DNA from: Sphingobacteriales bacterium 46-32
GTDB taxonomy: Bacteria > Bacteroidota > Bacteroidia > Chitinophagales > Chitinophagaceae
Length of the DNA: 64,000 nucleotides
Direction of reading: 5' to 3'
Assembly: GCA_001898485.1 (NCBI GenBank)
Contig: MKTY01000009.1
Coordinates: 1 to 64,000, forward strand
The notes below the pieces were generated by a model, which saw only the letters and a list, made by a program, of their open reading frames with translations, did not search any database and was not told the DNA's origin. Of the stretch, positions 41,932-49,501 are shown piece by piece. Positions within the stretch are counted from its first letter, which is position 1. Each line of letters opens with the position of its first letter. A program made the translations under genes and the position numbers.

Positions 41932-42280
41932 CTGACATGAAGTATTTGGTCTGATGTTTTTTCTGTGTTTTGATGTGGGCTATAAATTATCATCGGATAT
42001 TGGTTGTGGAAGCCATTCATTATTATTTTGATAAAGGGTATTTGTCCGATGCGCTAAATTAGACTGGTGCTGTGAATACTGCGAGGCAACAGTTGAGTTC
42101 ATGATTAGTACGACCTTACCCTCCTGTATATATTTAGGACAATTTCAGGAATATTGATAGAATCATAAATGAAGCAGTAGCCTGGTTTGGCGACCGGCGC
42201 AATCGGGGCCGGCTAAGCCGGGGGCTTAAATCCTGTTCCTCAATTTGATTCAAAGGCATTAAATCTGATAAGATGGAAAT
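41932..42280. other. Intergenic region next to tRNA-Leu
   Basis: Mostly AT-rich, non-coding. A GC-rich patch (about 42189-42226, CCGGCGCAATCGGGGCCGGC then TAAGCCGG) can form nested hairpins and contrasts with its surroundings. No integrase or attachment-site duplication was found by eye. Confidence 0.45.
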
Positions 42281-42312
42281 AAAAAAAAGCTGAGCAAATT
42301 GCTCAGCTTTTG
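42281..42312 (-). terminator. Terminator of tRNA-Leu
   Basis: AAAGCTGAGC and GCTCAGCTTT form a 10-bp stem around AAATT, followed by a T-run on the minus strand. It begins one base beyond the tRNA 3' end. Confidence 0.85.
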
Positions 42313-42394
42313 TGCCCAGGACTGGATTCGAACCAGCACACCTCGCGGCGCTGCCACCTGAAGACAGTGCGTCTACCAATTTCGCCACCTGGGC
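42313..42394 (-). tRNA. tRNA-Leu, anticodon CAG
   Basis: 82 bases folding as a class II tRNA. The acceptor stem is GCCCAGG/CCTGGGC, the D-arm is GCG/CGC, and the anticodon stem CTGTC/GGCAG encloses the loop TTCAGGT (anticodon CAG, G37). A long variable arm and the GGTTCGAATCC T-loop region follow. CCA is not encoded, so it depends on a CCA-adding enzyme such as the one at 46112. It decodes CUG. Confidence 0.95.
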
Positions 42395-42423
42395 GCCCGT
42401 TTGGGGTTGCAAATATAGGAGAA

Positions 42424-43329
42424 TTATTCGTTCTCCGCCAAATTTTTACGCGATTTCCAGCCAATCAGTATTACACCAATCACTACCAGCAGGGTGCCGG
42501 CTATCTGGGCGCCAAAAATGGGCTCACCCAGTATCCAGTGCGCCTGCAGGATGGTCGATACCGGACCAATGGCGGAGATGATGGCCACATTGTTGGTACC
42601 GATCAGCTTCATGCCGGCCGACAGCATAAAGGTGGGGATGACGGTGGCGATAAGGGCTAGCAGCAGGCCATAATACCAGGAGTCGCCTACCTGGCTCAAC
42701 TGGGCATAGTTGCCCGCCAGGATAAAATGCATAAATATGCCGCCGGTGGCCGCCAGCATGGCGTAGGCCGTGAATTTGGTAGGCCCTACCTGCTTTACCA
42801 TACGGCCGCTGCCTGCTATATAAATACTGTAGGTGATGGCACAGAGAAAGATCAGGAAGCTGCCCCAGTAGATGTCGCCGCTGCTGCCGTCGATCTTTAC
42901 TTCGCCAAAATAGGCAATGCCAATGCCCACATAGGTAAGTGCCAGGGCAAACTGCTGCAGCCGGCTGATGCTTTCCTTGAAAAACCATACATTGATCAGT
43001 ACGGCAAAAGTGGGGTAGAGGAAGAGGATGAGTCGCTCCAGTCCGGCAGATACATAACGTAACCCCACAAAATCAAACAGGCTGCTGAGGTAGTAGCCAA
43101 ACAGCCCCAGCGAAATGATATAGATCCACTGTCTTTTGGTAAACCGTGGCCGTTCGCTGCGGCTGCTGCCGATCCAGGCGGCGGCTACATAGAAAGGGAG
43201 TGAAAAAGCCATACGGAGCGTGAGCAGGGTAAGGGCATCGATGGTTGTGTGTGCAAAAGCCAGTTTTACAATAATGGCCTTGGTAGAAAACAGGATCGCC
43301 CCGATAAGGGTGATCAGGAATCCTGCCAT
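42424..43329 (-). CDS. EamA/DMT-family transporter
   Basis: 301 residues from the ATG at 43329. The longer frame to 43395 would overlap the dapD terminator. Ten hydrophobic helices in two five-helix EamA halves (MAGFLITLIGAILFSTKAII...; GSFLIFLCAITYSIYIAGSG...). The drug/metabolite transporter superfamily exports amino acids, nucleosides or drugs; the substrate is unknown. Same strand as dapD but separated by a terminator. Confidence 0.88.
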   Translation of the reverse strand: MAGFLITLIGAILFSTKAIIVKLAFAHTTIDALTLLTLRMAFSLPFYVAAAWIGSSRSERPRFTKRQWIYIISLGLFGYYLSSLFDFVGLRYVSAGLERLILFLYPTFAVLINVWFFKESISRLQQFALALTYVGIGIAYFGEVKIDGSSGDIYWGSFLIFLCAITYSIYIAGSGRMVKQVGPTKFTAYAMLAATGGIFMHFILAGNYAQLSQVGDSWYYGLLLALIATVIPTFMLSAGMKLIGTNNVAIISAIGPVSTILQAHWILGEPIFGAQIAGTLLVVIGVILIGWKSRKNLAENE

Positions 43330-43370
43330 GTACTGATTGCTTTTGATAGCGGGGTATTGAAACGGGTGAT

Positions 43371-43400
43371 AAAAAAAGCCGTGCTTCAGGAGCACGGCTT
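43371..43400 (-). terminator. Terminator of dapD
   Basis: AAGCCGTGCT and AGCACGGCTT form a perfect 10-bp stem with loop TCAGG, followed on the minus strand by a seven-T run. It lies 7 bases after the dapD stop. Confidence 0.9.
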
Positions 43401-43407
43401 CAGTATT

Positions 43408-44214
43408 TTAAACAGATACGTTGAAGTCGCGCAGGGCATCGTTGAGGCTGGTCTTCAGGTCGGTGCTGGGCTTGCGCTGACCGATGATCAGTGCACAGCT
43501 TACCTGGTATTCGCCGGCGGGGAATTTTTTGGGATAACTGCCGGGGATCACCACACTGCGGGCAGGCACATAGCCTTTGTATTCTACCGGTTCAGCACCG
43601 CTCACATCAATGATACGGGTGCTTTGGGTCAGTACCACATTGGCGCCCAGTACGGCTTCTTTTTCCACGCGTACACCTTCTACCACAATACAGCGGCTGC
43701 CGATAAAGCAACCATCTTCGATGATTACGGGTGAGGCCTGCAGAGGCTCCAGTACACCGCCAATACCCACGCCGCCACTCAGATGCACTCCTTTGCCGAT
43801 CTGGGCGCAGCTGCCTACAGTAGCCCAGGTATCAACCATGGTACCTTCATCTACATAAGAACCGATATTGACATAAGAAGGCATAAGCACCACATTGCGG
43901 GCGATGAATGCACCATAGCGGGCTACCGCATGTGGCACAGCACGTACCCCCAGGGTCTTATAATCTTTCTTGAGCAGCATTTTGTCATAAAACTCGAAAG
44001 GCTCTACATTCCAGGTCTGCATCTGCTGAATACCGAAATACATAAGGATGGCCTGTTTTACCCATTCATTTACTACCCAGCCATTTTCGGTGGGCTCGGC
44101 TACCCGCAGACGGCCTTTATCCAGTTCTTCGATCACTACCCGCACTGCGTCGGCATATTCATTTTCCTTTAATAACTCTCTGTCGGCCCATGCAGCCAGT
44201 ATATGTTCTTTCAT
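43408..44214 (-). CDS. dapD: Tetrahydrodipicolinate N-succinyltransferase
   Basis: 268 residues, typical for DapD. It catalyses succinyl transfer to tetrahydrodipicolinate in the succinylase branch of lysine/meso-diaminopimelate synthesis, so it feeds peptidoglycan and lysine. The N-terminal domain is followed by left-handed beta-helix repeats with hexapeptides (IARNVVLMPSYVNIGSYVD, VHLSGGVGIGGVLEPLQASP). Cytoplasmic. TAAATTCG lies about 20 bases upstream of the ATG (44214) as a possible -7 element. A strong terminator follows. Confidence 0.96.
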   Translation of the reverse strand: MKEHILAAWADRELLKENEYADAVRVVIEELDKGRLRVAEPTENGWVVNEWVKQAILMYFGIQQMQTWNVEPFEFYDKMLLKKDYKTLGVRAVPHAVARYGAFIARNVVLMPSYVNIGSYVDEGTMVDTWATVGSCAQIGKGVHLSGGVGIGGVLEPLQASPVIIEDGCFIGSRCIVVEGVRVEKEAVLGANVVLTQSTRIIDVSGAEPVEYKGYVPARSVVIPGSYPKKFPAGEYQVSCALIIGQRKPSTDLKTSLNDALRDFNVSV

Positions 44215-44328
44215 ACTTGTCTGATTTTTGCTGCGAATTTACTTGTAATTGCGATATGGTCGGGCCTGTGTGCACCTGCATTTTAAAAACGAAATACCAA
44301 CCGGTCATGCAGATTGACTGCGGGCGCC

Positions 44329-44336
44329 TATTTTTG
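44329..44336 (+). promoter_or_regulatory. TAnnTTTG -7 element of the glycosyltransferase gene
   Basis: TATTTTTG followed 21 bases later by the ATG at 44358, which supports that start over a longer upstream frame. Confidence 0.5.
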
Positions 44337-44357
44337 CAGGAATTCATTGACGCATAT

Positions 44358-45503
44358 ATGATCATTGGTTTTGATGCCAAGCGGGCCTTTCATAATACAA
44401 CAGGACTGGGTTACTACAGCCGCACACTCATCGAGCTGCTGGCAACCCATTATCCGCAGCATCAGTATGTGTTGTTTAATCCCAAATCCTCCGGCCGTTT
44501 TCCGTTCCGGCACCCCTCTGTAAAAGAAGTAAGACCCACACGTTTTCCCGATACATTGCTCACTTCGCTCTGGCGCAGCAGCCGGGTAGTGCGTGAGTTT
44601 GACCGTTATGGGATTAATCTGTATCATGGATTGAGTCATGAGATTCCTGTAGGCATCGATAACACCAGTGTGCCGGCTATTGTTACCATTCATGACCTGA
44701 TCCATGAGCGCTATCCCGAACAGTATAAGGCCATCGACCGTAAAATATATACCCGCAAGTATAAATATGCCTGCCGCCATTCGGCCCGCATTATCGCTAC
44801 CAGTGAGCAAACCAAACGTGATCTGGTGGATATGTATGGCATAGACGGACAAAAGATAGCTGTCTGTTATCAAAGCTGTTCGCCGGAGTATGCCGTGCAG
44901 TATACCAGCGAACGAAAGCTGGAGATCGCGCAGCGTTATGGATTGCCACCGCGTTTTTTTCTTTCGGTTGGTACCATCATTGCACGCAAAAACCTGCTCA
45001 ATGTATGTAAGGCACTTTACCTGCTGCGCGACGAACTGGATATTCCGCTGGTAGTAGTAGGGAAAGGGAATGGACCTTATTATCAGCAGGTAAAGGATTT
45101 TATTCTGCAAAACGGATTGAGCAACCGGGTGATCTTTTTATCTGAACAACCGGCGCAGCCGGCGGGTTATCTGAGTACAGCCGACCTGGTAGGTATTTAT
45201 CAGCAGGCAGAGGCCATGATTTATCCTTCTTTTTTTGAAGGCTTTGGTATGCCCGTTATGGAGGCGCTGTGGAGTGGTCTGCCCGTCATCACCTCCAATG
45301 TGTCGTGTATGCCTGAGGTGGGCGGACCGGCAGCATTGTATGCAAATCCCAACAGCTCTGAGGAAATTGCAGTCTGTATGAAACGGATAGCTACAGAGCC
45401 GGGGTTGCGTGAACAGATGCAGCAAAAAGGCTGGCAGCATACACAGGGATTTACACCAGAAAAATATGTAACATCTGTTATGCAGGTGTATGAAAAGATA
45501 TGA
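44358..45503 (+). CDS. Glycosyltransferase family 4 protein
   Basis: 381 residues from the ATG at 44358 (MIIGFDAKRAFHNTTGLGYY); upstream codons overlap the promoter. Two Rossmann-like domains (GT-B). The C-terminal donor site is FFEGFGMPVMEALWSGLPVI with the EX7E-type glutamates, and VVVGKGNGPYYQQV lies mid-protein. It transfers a sugar, likely in cell-surface glycan assembly; the acceptor is unknown. Its stop overlaps the start of the YrdC gene by 4 bases (ATGA), implying coupled translation with an unrelated tRNA-modification gene. Confidence 0.92.
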   Translation: MIIGFDAKRAFHNTTGLGYYSRTLIELLATHYPQHQYVLFNPKSSGRFPFRHPSVKEVRPTRFPDTLLTSLWRSSRVVREFDRYGINLYHGLSHEIPVGIDNTSVPAIVTIHDLIHERYPEQYKAIDRKIYTRKYKYACRHSARIIATSEQTKRDLVDMYGIDGQKIAVCYQSCSPEYAVQYTSERKLEIAQRYGLPPRFFLSVGTIIARKNLLNVCKALYLLRDELDIPLVVVGKGNGPYYQQVKDFILQNGLSNRVIFLSEQPAQPAGYLSTADLVGIYQQAEAMIYPSFFEGFGMPVMEALWSGLPVITSNVSCMPEVGGPAALYANPNSSEEIAVCMKRIATEPGLREQMQQKGWQHTQGFTPEKYVTSVMQVYEKI

Positions 45504-46069
45504 ACGCATTCGACAGTGATATAGAGCCCTGCCTGAAAGTTTTGCAGGAAGGCGGCATTATTCTATACCCTACAGATACCATCTGGGGGCTGGGCTGCGA
45601 TGCCACCAATGCAGCAGCCGTGCAGAAAATATTTACATTAAAACAGCGTGAAGAATCCAAAAGCCTGATTGTGCTGGTAGCCGATGAGCGCGATGTATTG
45701 CAGTATGTGGCAGCACCTGATATGGCGGTCTTTGATTACCTGCAGACACAGGAGCGCCCAACAACGGTGATCTATCCCGGTGCAATCGGGCTGGCTGCAA
45801 ATCTCGTGGCCGCCGATGGCTCTGTAGGTATCCGCATTTGCCATGACCCTTTCTGCCGTCACCTCATCCGCCGCCTCAGGCGTCCGCTGGTATCTACTTC
45901 CGCCAATATCTCCGGCTCGCCATCGCCCACTCATTTCGCCTCAGTGGAGGAGGTGATTAAGAAGGGAGTGGATTATGTAGTCAACTACCGGCAGAACGAT
46001 ACGAGTCCGGCCCGGGCTTCTTCTATTATTGCCTGGGACAACGGGCAGATACGTGTCATCAGACCCTGA
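45500..46069 (+). CDS. L-threonylcarbamoyladenylate synthase (YrdC/TsaC)
   Basis: 189 residues, a single YrdC domain without the C-terminal Sua5 extension. It makes threonylcarbamoyl-AMP from Thr, bicarbonate and ATP for t6A37 modification of ANN-decoding tRNAs. Visible motifs are ILYPTDTIWGLGCDATN, KIFTLKQREESKSLIVLV, RPTTVIYPG and VSTSANISGSPSP. It starts inside the ATGA overlap with the glycosyltransferase gene. With the CCA-adding enzyme, miaA and proS nearby, this is a tRNA-maturation neighbourhood. Confidence 0.94.
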   Translation: MNAFDSDIEPCLKVLQEGGIILYPTDTIWGLGCDATNAAAVQKIFTLKQREESKSLIVLVADERDVLQYVAAPDMAVFDYLQTQERPTTVIYPGAIGLAANLVAADGSVGIRICHDPFCRHLIRRLRRPLVSTSANISGSPSPTHFASVEEVIKKGVDYVVNYRQNDTSPARASSIIAWDNGQIRVIRP

Positions 46070-46111
46070 TACGTAGCTCCAAAAAACATATCCGTTATCT
46101 TTACGCCGCTT

Positions 46112-47554
46112 ATGGAAATACAATGTACACCGCTGGAAAAAGAAATGTTGGCAAGGGTAGCCCGTGCTGCAGCTTCGCTGCAGACACCCGCTTACCTCAT
46201 CGGCGGTTTTGTGCGTGATAAATTGCTGGGACGTATCACCAAAGATGCAGATGTAGTATGCCTGGGCGATGGTATTGCACTGGCGCAGGAAACTGCCCGG
46301 TTGTTTGACCCGGCACCATCTGTCAGCTATTTTAAAAACTTCGGAACCGCTCATATCCGCATCAGATTGTCGGGACATGAAGAAGAACTGGATATTGATC
46401 TGGAGTTTGTAGGTGCACGTAAAGAAAGTTACCGTCAGCATACACGTAAACCGGAGGTAGAACCCGGTACTTTCCGCGATGATCAGGAGCGCCGCGACTT
46501 TACGATCAATGCACTGGCCATAAGCCTTAATGAAGCGGATTATGGACGATTGATAGATCCATTCAATGGTATACAGGATATGAACGATAAGATTATCCGC
46601 ACACCACTTGATCCGGCACAGACTTTCAGCGATGACCCCCTGAGGATGATGCGGGCTATCCGCTTTGCCACGCAACTGGACTTTACCATTGAGCCGGCCG
46701 TATTTGCGGCTATCCGCGCCAACGCACAGCGTATCCGCATCATTTCGCGTGAGCGCATTACGGATGAGCTCAACAAGATCATTCGCGCACCTAAACCATC
46801 CATTGGCTTTGATCTCCTCTATAAATCAGGTCTGCTTAAGTTGATTTTTCCGCAGATGGTCGATCTGGCAGGAGCAGAGTATATTGATGGCCATGGGCAC
46901 AAAGACAATTTCTATCATACCCTGCAGGTACTCGATAATATTGCCATCAACACGCAAGACCTGTGGCTGCGCTGGGCGGCCATTCTTCATGATATCGGCA
47001 AACCGGCAACCAAACGGTTTGAAGAAGGACATGGCTGGACCTTTCATGGTCATGAGGTGGTCGGCGGACGAATGGTGCCCAAAATATTTACCCAGCACAA
47101 GCTACCCCTGCACGAAGAAATGCGTTTTGTGAAGAAGCTGGTTGAGCTGCATCTGCGTCCGATTAGTCTTACAAAAGAAAATATTACCGATTCGGCCATC
47201 AGGCGGTTGCTCTTTGATGCCGGCGATGATTTTGAAGCACTGATGCTGTTGTGTGAAGCCGATATCACGTCAAAGAATAAAGTGAAAGTGAAACGTTATC
47301 TCGAAAACTTTCAGCTGGTGAGACAACGGTGCAGGGAAGTGGAAGAAAAAGATCATATCCGCAGCTGGCAGCCCCCGGTCAGGGGTGAAACTATTATGGA
47401 AATGTTTGGACTGCCTCCTTCCAAACCCGTGGGCATATTAAAAGATGCCCTGAAAGATGCCATACTGGACGGAGAAATAGCCAATACAGTAGAAGCTGCG
47501 GAGGCTTTCCTGATAAAAAAAGCCGCGGAAATAGGGGTGCAGAAAATTGAATAA
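46112..47554 (+). CDS. cca: CCA-adding / poly(A) polymerase-type nucleotidyltransferase with HD domain
   Basis: 480 residues. Head domain with YLIGGFVRDKLLGR, metal Asp residues in DADVV and ELDIDLEF, RRDFTINALA and DDPLRMMRAIRFATQLDF. C-terminal HD domain (NFYHTLQVLDNI, AAILHDIGKPATK). CCA-adding enzymes add CCA to tRNA 3' ends; poly(A) polymerases share this architecture, so the exact activity is inferred. The tRNA-Leu here lacks an encoded CCA. TATCTTTA lies 8 bases before the ATG. The gene's last bases are duplicated about 92 bases downstream. Confidence 0.9.
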   Translation: MEIQCTPLEKEMLARVARAAASLQTPAYLIGGFVRDKLLGRITKDADVVCLGDGIALAQETARLFDPAPSVSYFKNFGTAHIRIRLSGHEEELDIDLEFVGARKESYRQHTRKPEVEPGTFRDDQERRDFTINALAISLNEADYGRLIDPFNGIQDMNDKIIRTPLDPAQTFSDDPLRMMRAIRFATQLDFTIEPAVFAAIRANAQRIRIISRERITDELNKIIRAPKPSIGFDLLYKSGLLKLIFPQMVDLAGAEYIDGHGHKDNFYHTLQVLDNIAINTQDLWLRWAAILHDIGKPATKRFEEGHGWTFHGHEVVGGRMVPKIFTQHKLPLHEEMRFVKKLVELHLRPISLTKENITDSAIRRLLFDAGDDFEALMLLCEADITSKNKVKVKRYLENFQLVRQRCREVEEKDHIRSWQPPVRGETIMEMFGLPPSKPVGILKDALKDAILDGEIANTVEAAEAFLIKKAAEIGVQKIE

Positions 47555-47742
47555 GTTCAAATGGTTCAGGTAGTTCAAATGCCAGAACTTAGTACTTATA
47601 ACTTAGTACTTATAACTGCAAAAAGGGGGGCAGAAAATTTAATAAGTTCAAATGGTTCAGGCAGTTCAATTGTTAAGAACTTCATACTTACCACTTATTA
47701 CTTACAACTTACTACTTAAAACTTATTTCGTAATTTCGCTAT
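47534..47742. repeat. Duplicated gene tail plus 9-bp and 7-bp tracts
   Basis: The last 18 coding bases of the CCA-enzyme gene with its stop and the following AGTTCAAAT/GGTTCAGGT (9-bp) units occur twice, at 47534-47582 and about 47626-47674, with few differences. Each copy is followed by a 7-bp ACTTNNN tract (47586-47618 and 47681-47727). This resembles a tandem segmental duplication of about 92 bases. TAATTTCG (47731-47738) then lies 4 bases before the next ATG. Confidence 0.8.
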
Positions 47743-48303
47743 ATGGCAATTTTAAAATTCAGGATCTATTTTGAAGAAGACGAAAGTATTTACCGCGATG
47801 TGGCTATCCGGCATACCCAGACTTTCAGGGATCTGCATGACTGCATCCTGAAAGGATATGAGTTTGATAATAAGCATAAGGCCACTTTCTTCCGGAGTAA
47901 TGATCACTGGCAGCGTGGGCGTGAAATAAGCCTGGAAAAATATGATAAGGAGTATAAGGCGCCGCCTCTGCTAATGGAAGAGACTTCTATTGGTTCGGAG
48001 ATTCGCGACCCCAATCAGAAGTTTATCTACCTCTATGATTTTAATAAAAACTGGACTTTTCTCGTAGAGCTGATCAATGTGTCGAAAGAAGAAAATCCGC
48101 GCATGAGTTATCCTTCTACTGTACGTGCAGAGGGAATTGCACCCAGCCAGTATGGTACTAAAGGATTGCTCGGAGAAAAATTTGCCGATGTAGAAGAGAA
48201 ATATGATCTGAGCCAGGTAGGAGACGGGTTTGGCGAAAAAGATGAAGATGGTGAAGATCTTGGATTTGCCGAAGGCGAAGAGGGCGGAGAAGAAGAAGTA
48301 TAA
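47743..48303 (+). CDS. pRiA4b ORF-3-like (IS1096 TnpR-type) protein
   Basis: 186 residues. Residues 1-135 match the plasmid pRiA4b ORF-3 domain (AILKFRIYFEEDESIYRDVAI, FRDLHDCILKGYEFDNKHKA, FIYLYDFNKNWTFLVEL). The C-terminal tail is strongly acidic (EKDEDGEDLGFAEGEEGGEE). The domain's function is unknown despite its plasmid/IS name; it is common on chromosomes. TAATTTCG just before the ATG suggests a leaderless mRNA. A terminator follows. Confidence 0.86.
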   Translation: MAILKFRIYFEEDESIYRDVAIRHTQTFRDLHDCILKGYEFDNKHKATFFRSNDHWQRGREISLEKYDKEYKAPPLLMEETSIGSEIRDPNQKFIYLYDFNKNWTFLVELINVSKEENPRMSYPSTVRAEGIAPSQYGTKGLLGEKFADVEEKYDLSQVGDGFGEKDEDGEDLGFAEGEEGGEEEV

Positions 48304-48349
48304 TATTCTTACATATCCGCCGTGTATACCATGACGGAGGAAAAATAGT

Positions 48350-48373
48350 AAGCTCCCCCGGGGAGCTTTTTTT
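48350..48373 (+). terminator. Terminator after the pRiA4b ORF-3-like gene
   Basis: AAGCTCCC and GGGAGCTT form a tight stem with a CCCGG core and a seven-T run. It lies about 47 bases after the stop and overlaps the miaA control region. Confidence 0.85.
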
Positions 48374-48387
48374 ATAGAAGCACCAAC

Positions 48388-49302
48388 ATGAAAAAACATC
48401 CATCTGTACTGGTTATTGCGGGACCAACTGCCGTTGGAAAAACGGCTGTAGCCATTGAAGTGGCCCGCCATTTTGGTACAGAGATCATATCGGCCGACAG
48501 CCGGCAATGTTACCGGGAGTTGAATATAGGAGTAGCACGTCCCGATAAGGATGAACTCGATCAGGTACCACATCATTTTATTGCTTCGCACAGCATACAG
48601 CAGGAAGTGACTGCAGCAGGATTTGCAGATTATGCAATGGAGGTGGCGCATCGTTTATTTCAGCAGCATGACCAGGTGGTGATGGCTGGCGGCACCGGCT
48701 TGTATATCCGTGCTTTTTGCGAAGGACTCGACGATATACCTGATGTGTCTGCAGAACTGCGCGGGCTGATACAGGATAGCTACGCACAAAAAGGATTGAC
48801 ATGGCTGCAGGAAGAGGTAGCAGCGAAAGATCCCTTATTTTATCAGAAAGGAGAGATACTGAATCCGCAGCGTCTGATGCGTGCGCTGGAAGTGGTGGAG
48901 ACTACCGGGCAATCTATTCTTAGTTTTCATACCGGGCAGCAACAGGAGCGTCCTTTCAGGAGTATACGCATTGCATTGGACCTGCCGCGCGAAGAACTGT
49001 ATGCCCGCATCAATACGCGTGTCGATAAAATGATGGAAGCAGGATTGCTCGAAGAAGTAAAGTCACTTTATCCCTATCGGTCACTCAATGCACTGCAGAC
49101 GGTAGGGTATGCCGAACTCTTCGCTTATCTCGATGGTACTCACTCGCTGGAGCGTGCGGTTGAGCTTATTAAACAAAATACACGCAGATATGCCAAACGG
49201 CAACTTACCTGGTTGCGGCGTATGACAGATATCCAATGGTTTCATCCGGCCGATACAACGGGTATTATTAATTTCTTTTCACAACATCTGCAGGAGCGTT
49301 AA
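48388..49302 (+). CDS. miaA: tRNA dimethylallyltransferase
   Basis: 304 residues, full length. It transfers a dimethylallyl group from DMAPP to A37 of tRNAs reading UNN codons. The P-loop is GPTAVGKTAVA (12-22), followed by IISADSRQCYRELNIG, MAGGTGLYIRAFCEG and the C-terminal ELYARINTRVDKMMEAGLLEEV and YAKRQLTWLRRMTDIQWF. Cytoplasmic. Its start is 15 bases after the terminator of the previous gene. The tRNA-Leu(CAG) here has G36-G37 and is not a substrate, so the clustering is by process and not by target. Confidence 0.96.
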   Translation: MKKHPSVLVIAGPTAVGKTAVAIEVARHFGTEIISADSRQCYRELNIGVARPDKDELDQVPHHFIASHSIQQEVTAAGFADYAMEVAHRLFQQHDQVVMAGGTGLYIRAFCEGLDDIPDVSAELRGLIQDSYAQKGLTWLQEEVAAKDPLFYQKGEILNPQRLMRALEVVETTGQSILSFHTGQQQERPFRSIRIALDLPREELYARINTRVDKMMEAGLLEEVKSLYPYRSLNALQTVGYAELFAYLDGTHSLERAVELIKQNTRRYAKRQLTWLRRMTDIQWFHPADTTGIINFFSQHLQER

Positions 49303-49384
49303 AGGAAAGTTTTAATTGATAAGCGGTCCTATTTTTATTTGGCAATTTCTGCCATTTTCATCATGTGTGCCGCCGGTGATGGGT

Positions 49385-49392
49385 TATCTTTG
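49385..49392 (+). promoter_or_regulatory. TAnnTTTG -7 element upstream of the OMP receptor gene
   Basis: TATCTTTG, perfect to consensus, about 110 bases before the ATG at 49502, so this gene would have a longer leader than its neighbours. Confidence 0.4.
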
Positions 49393-49501
49393 CCGTTCAT
49401 TTTACTCCGTGCATACGGATGCTGCCTTCAAATACACCTACTGAACTTTTTTAGCAACCGGTTGTTGGCTCTTCCGGTCTCTTTTACCAATCACCAATCA
49501 C

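Noticed and set aside
42181-42235. Attachment-site duplication of the tRNA-Leu 3' end
   Set aside because: The GC-rich patch does not match the tRNA 3' sequence and no integrase gene is present.
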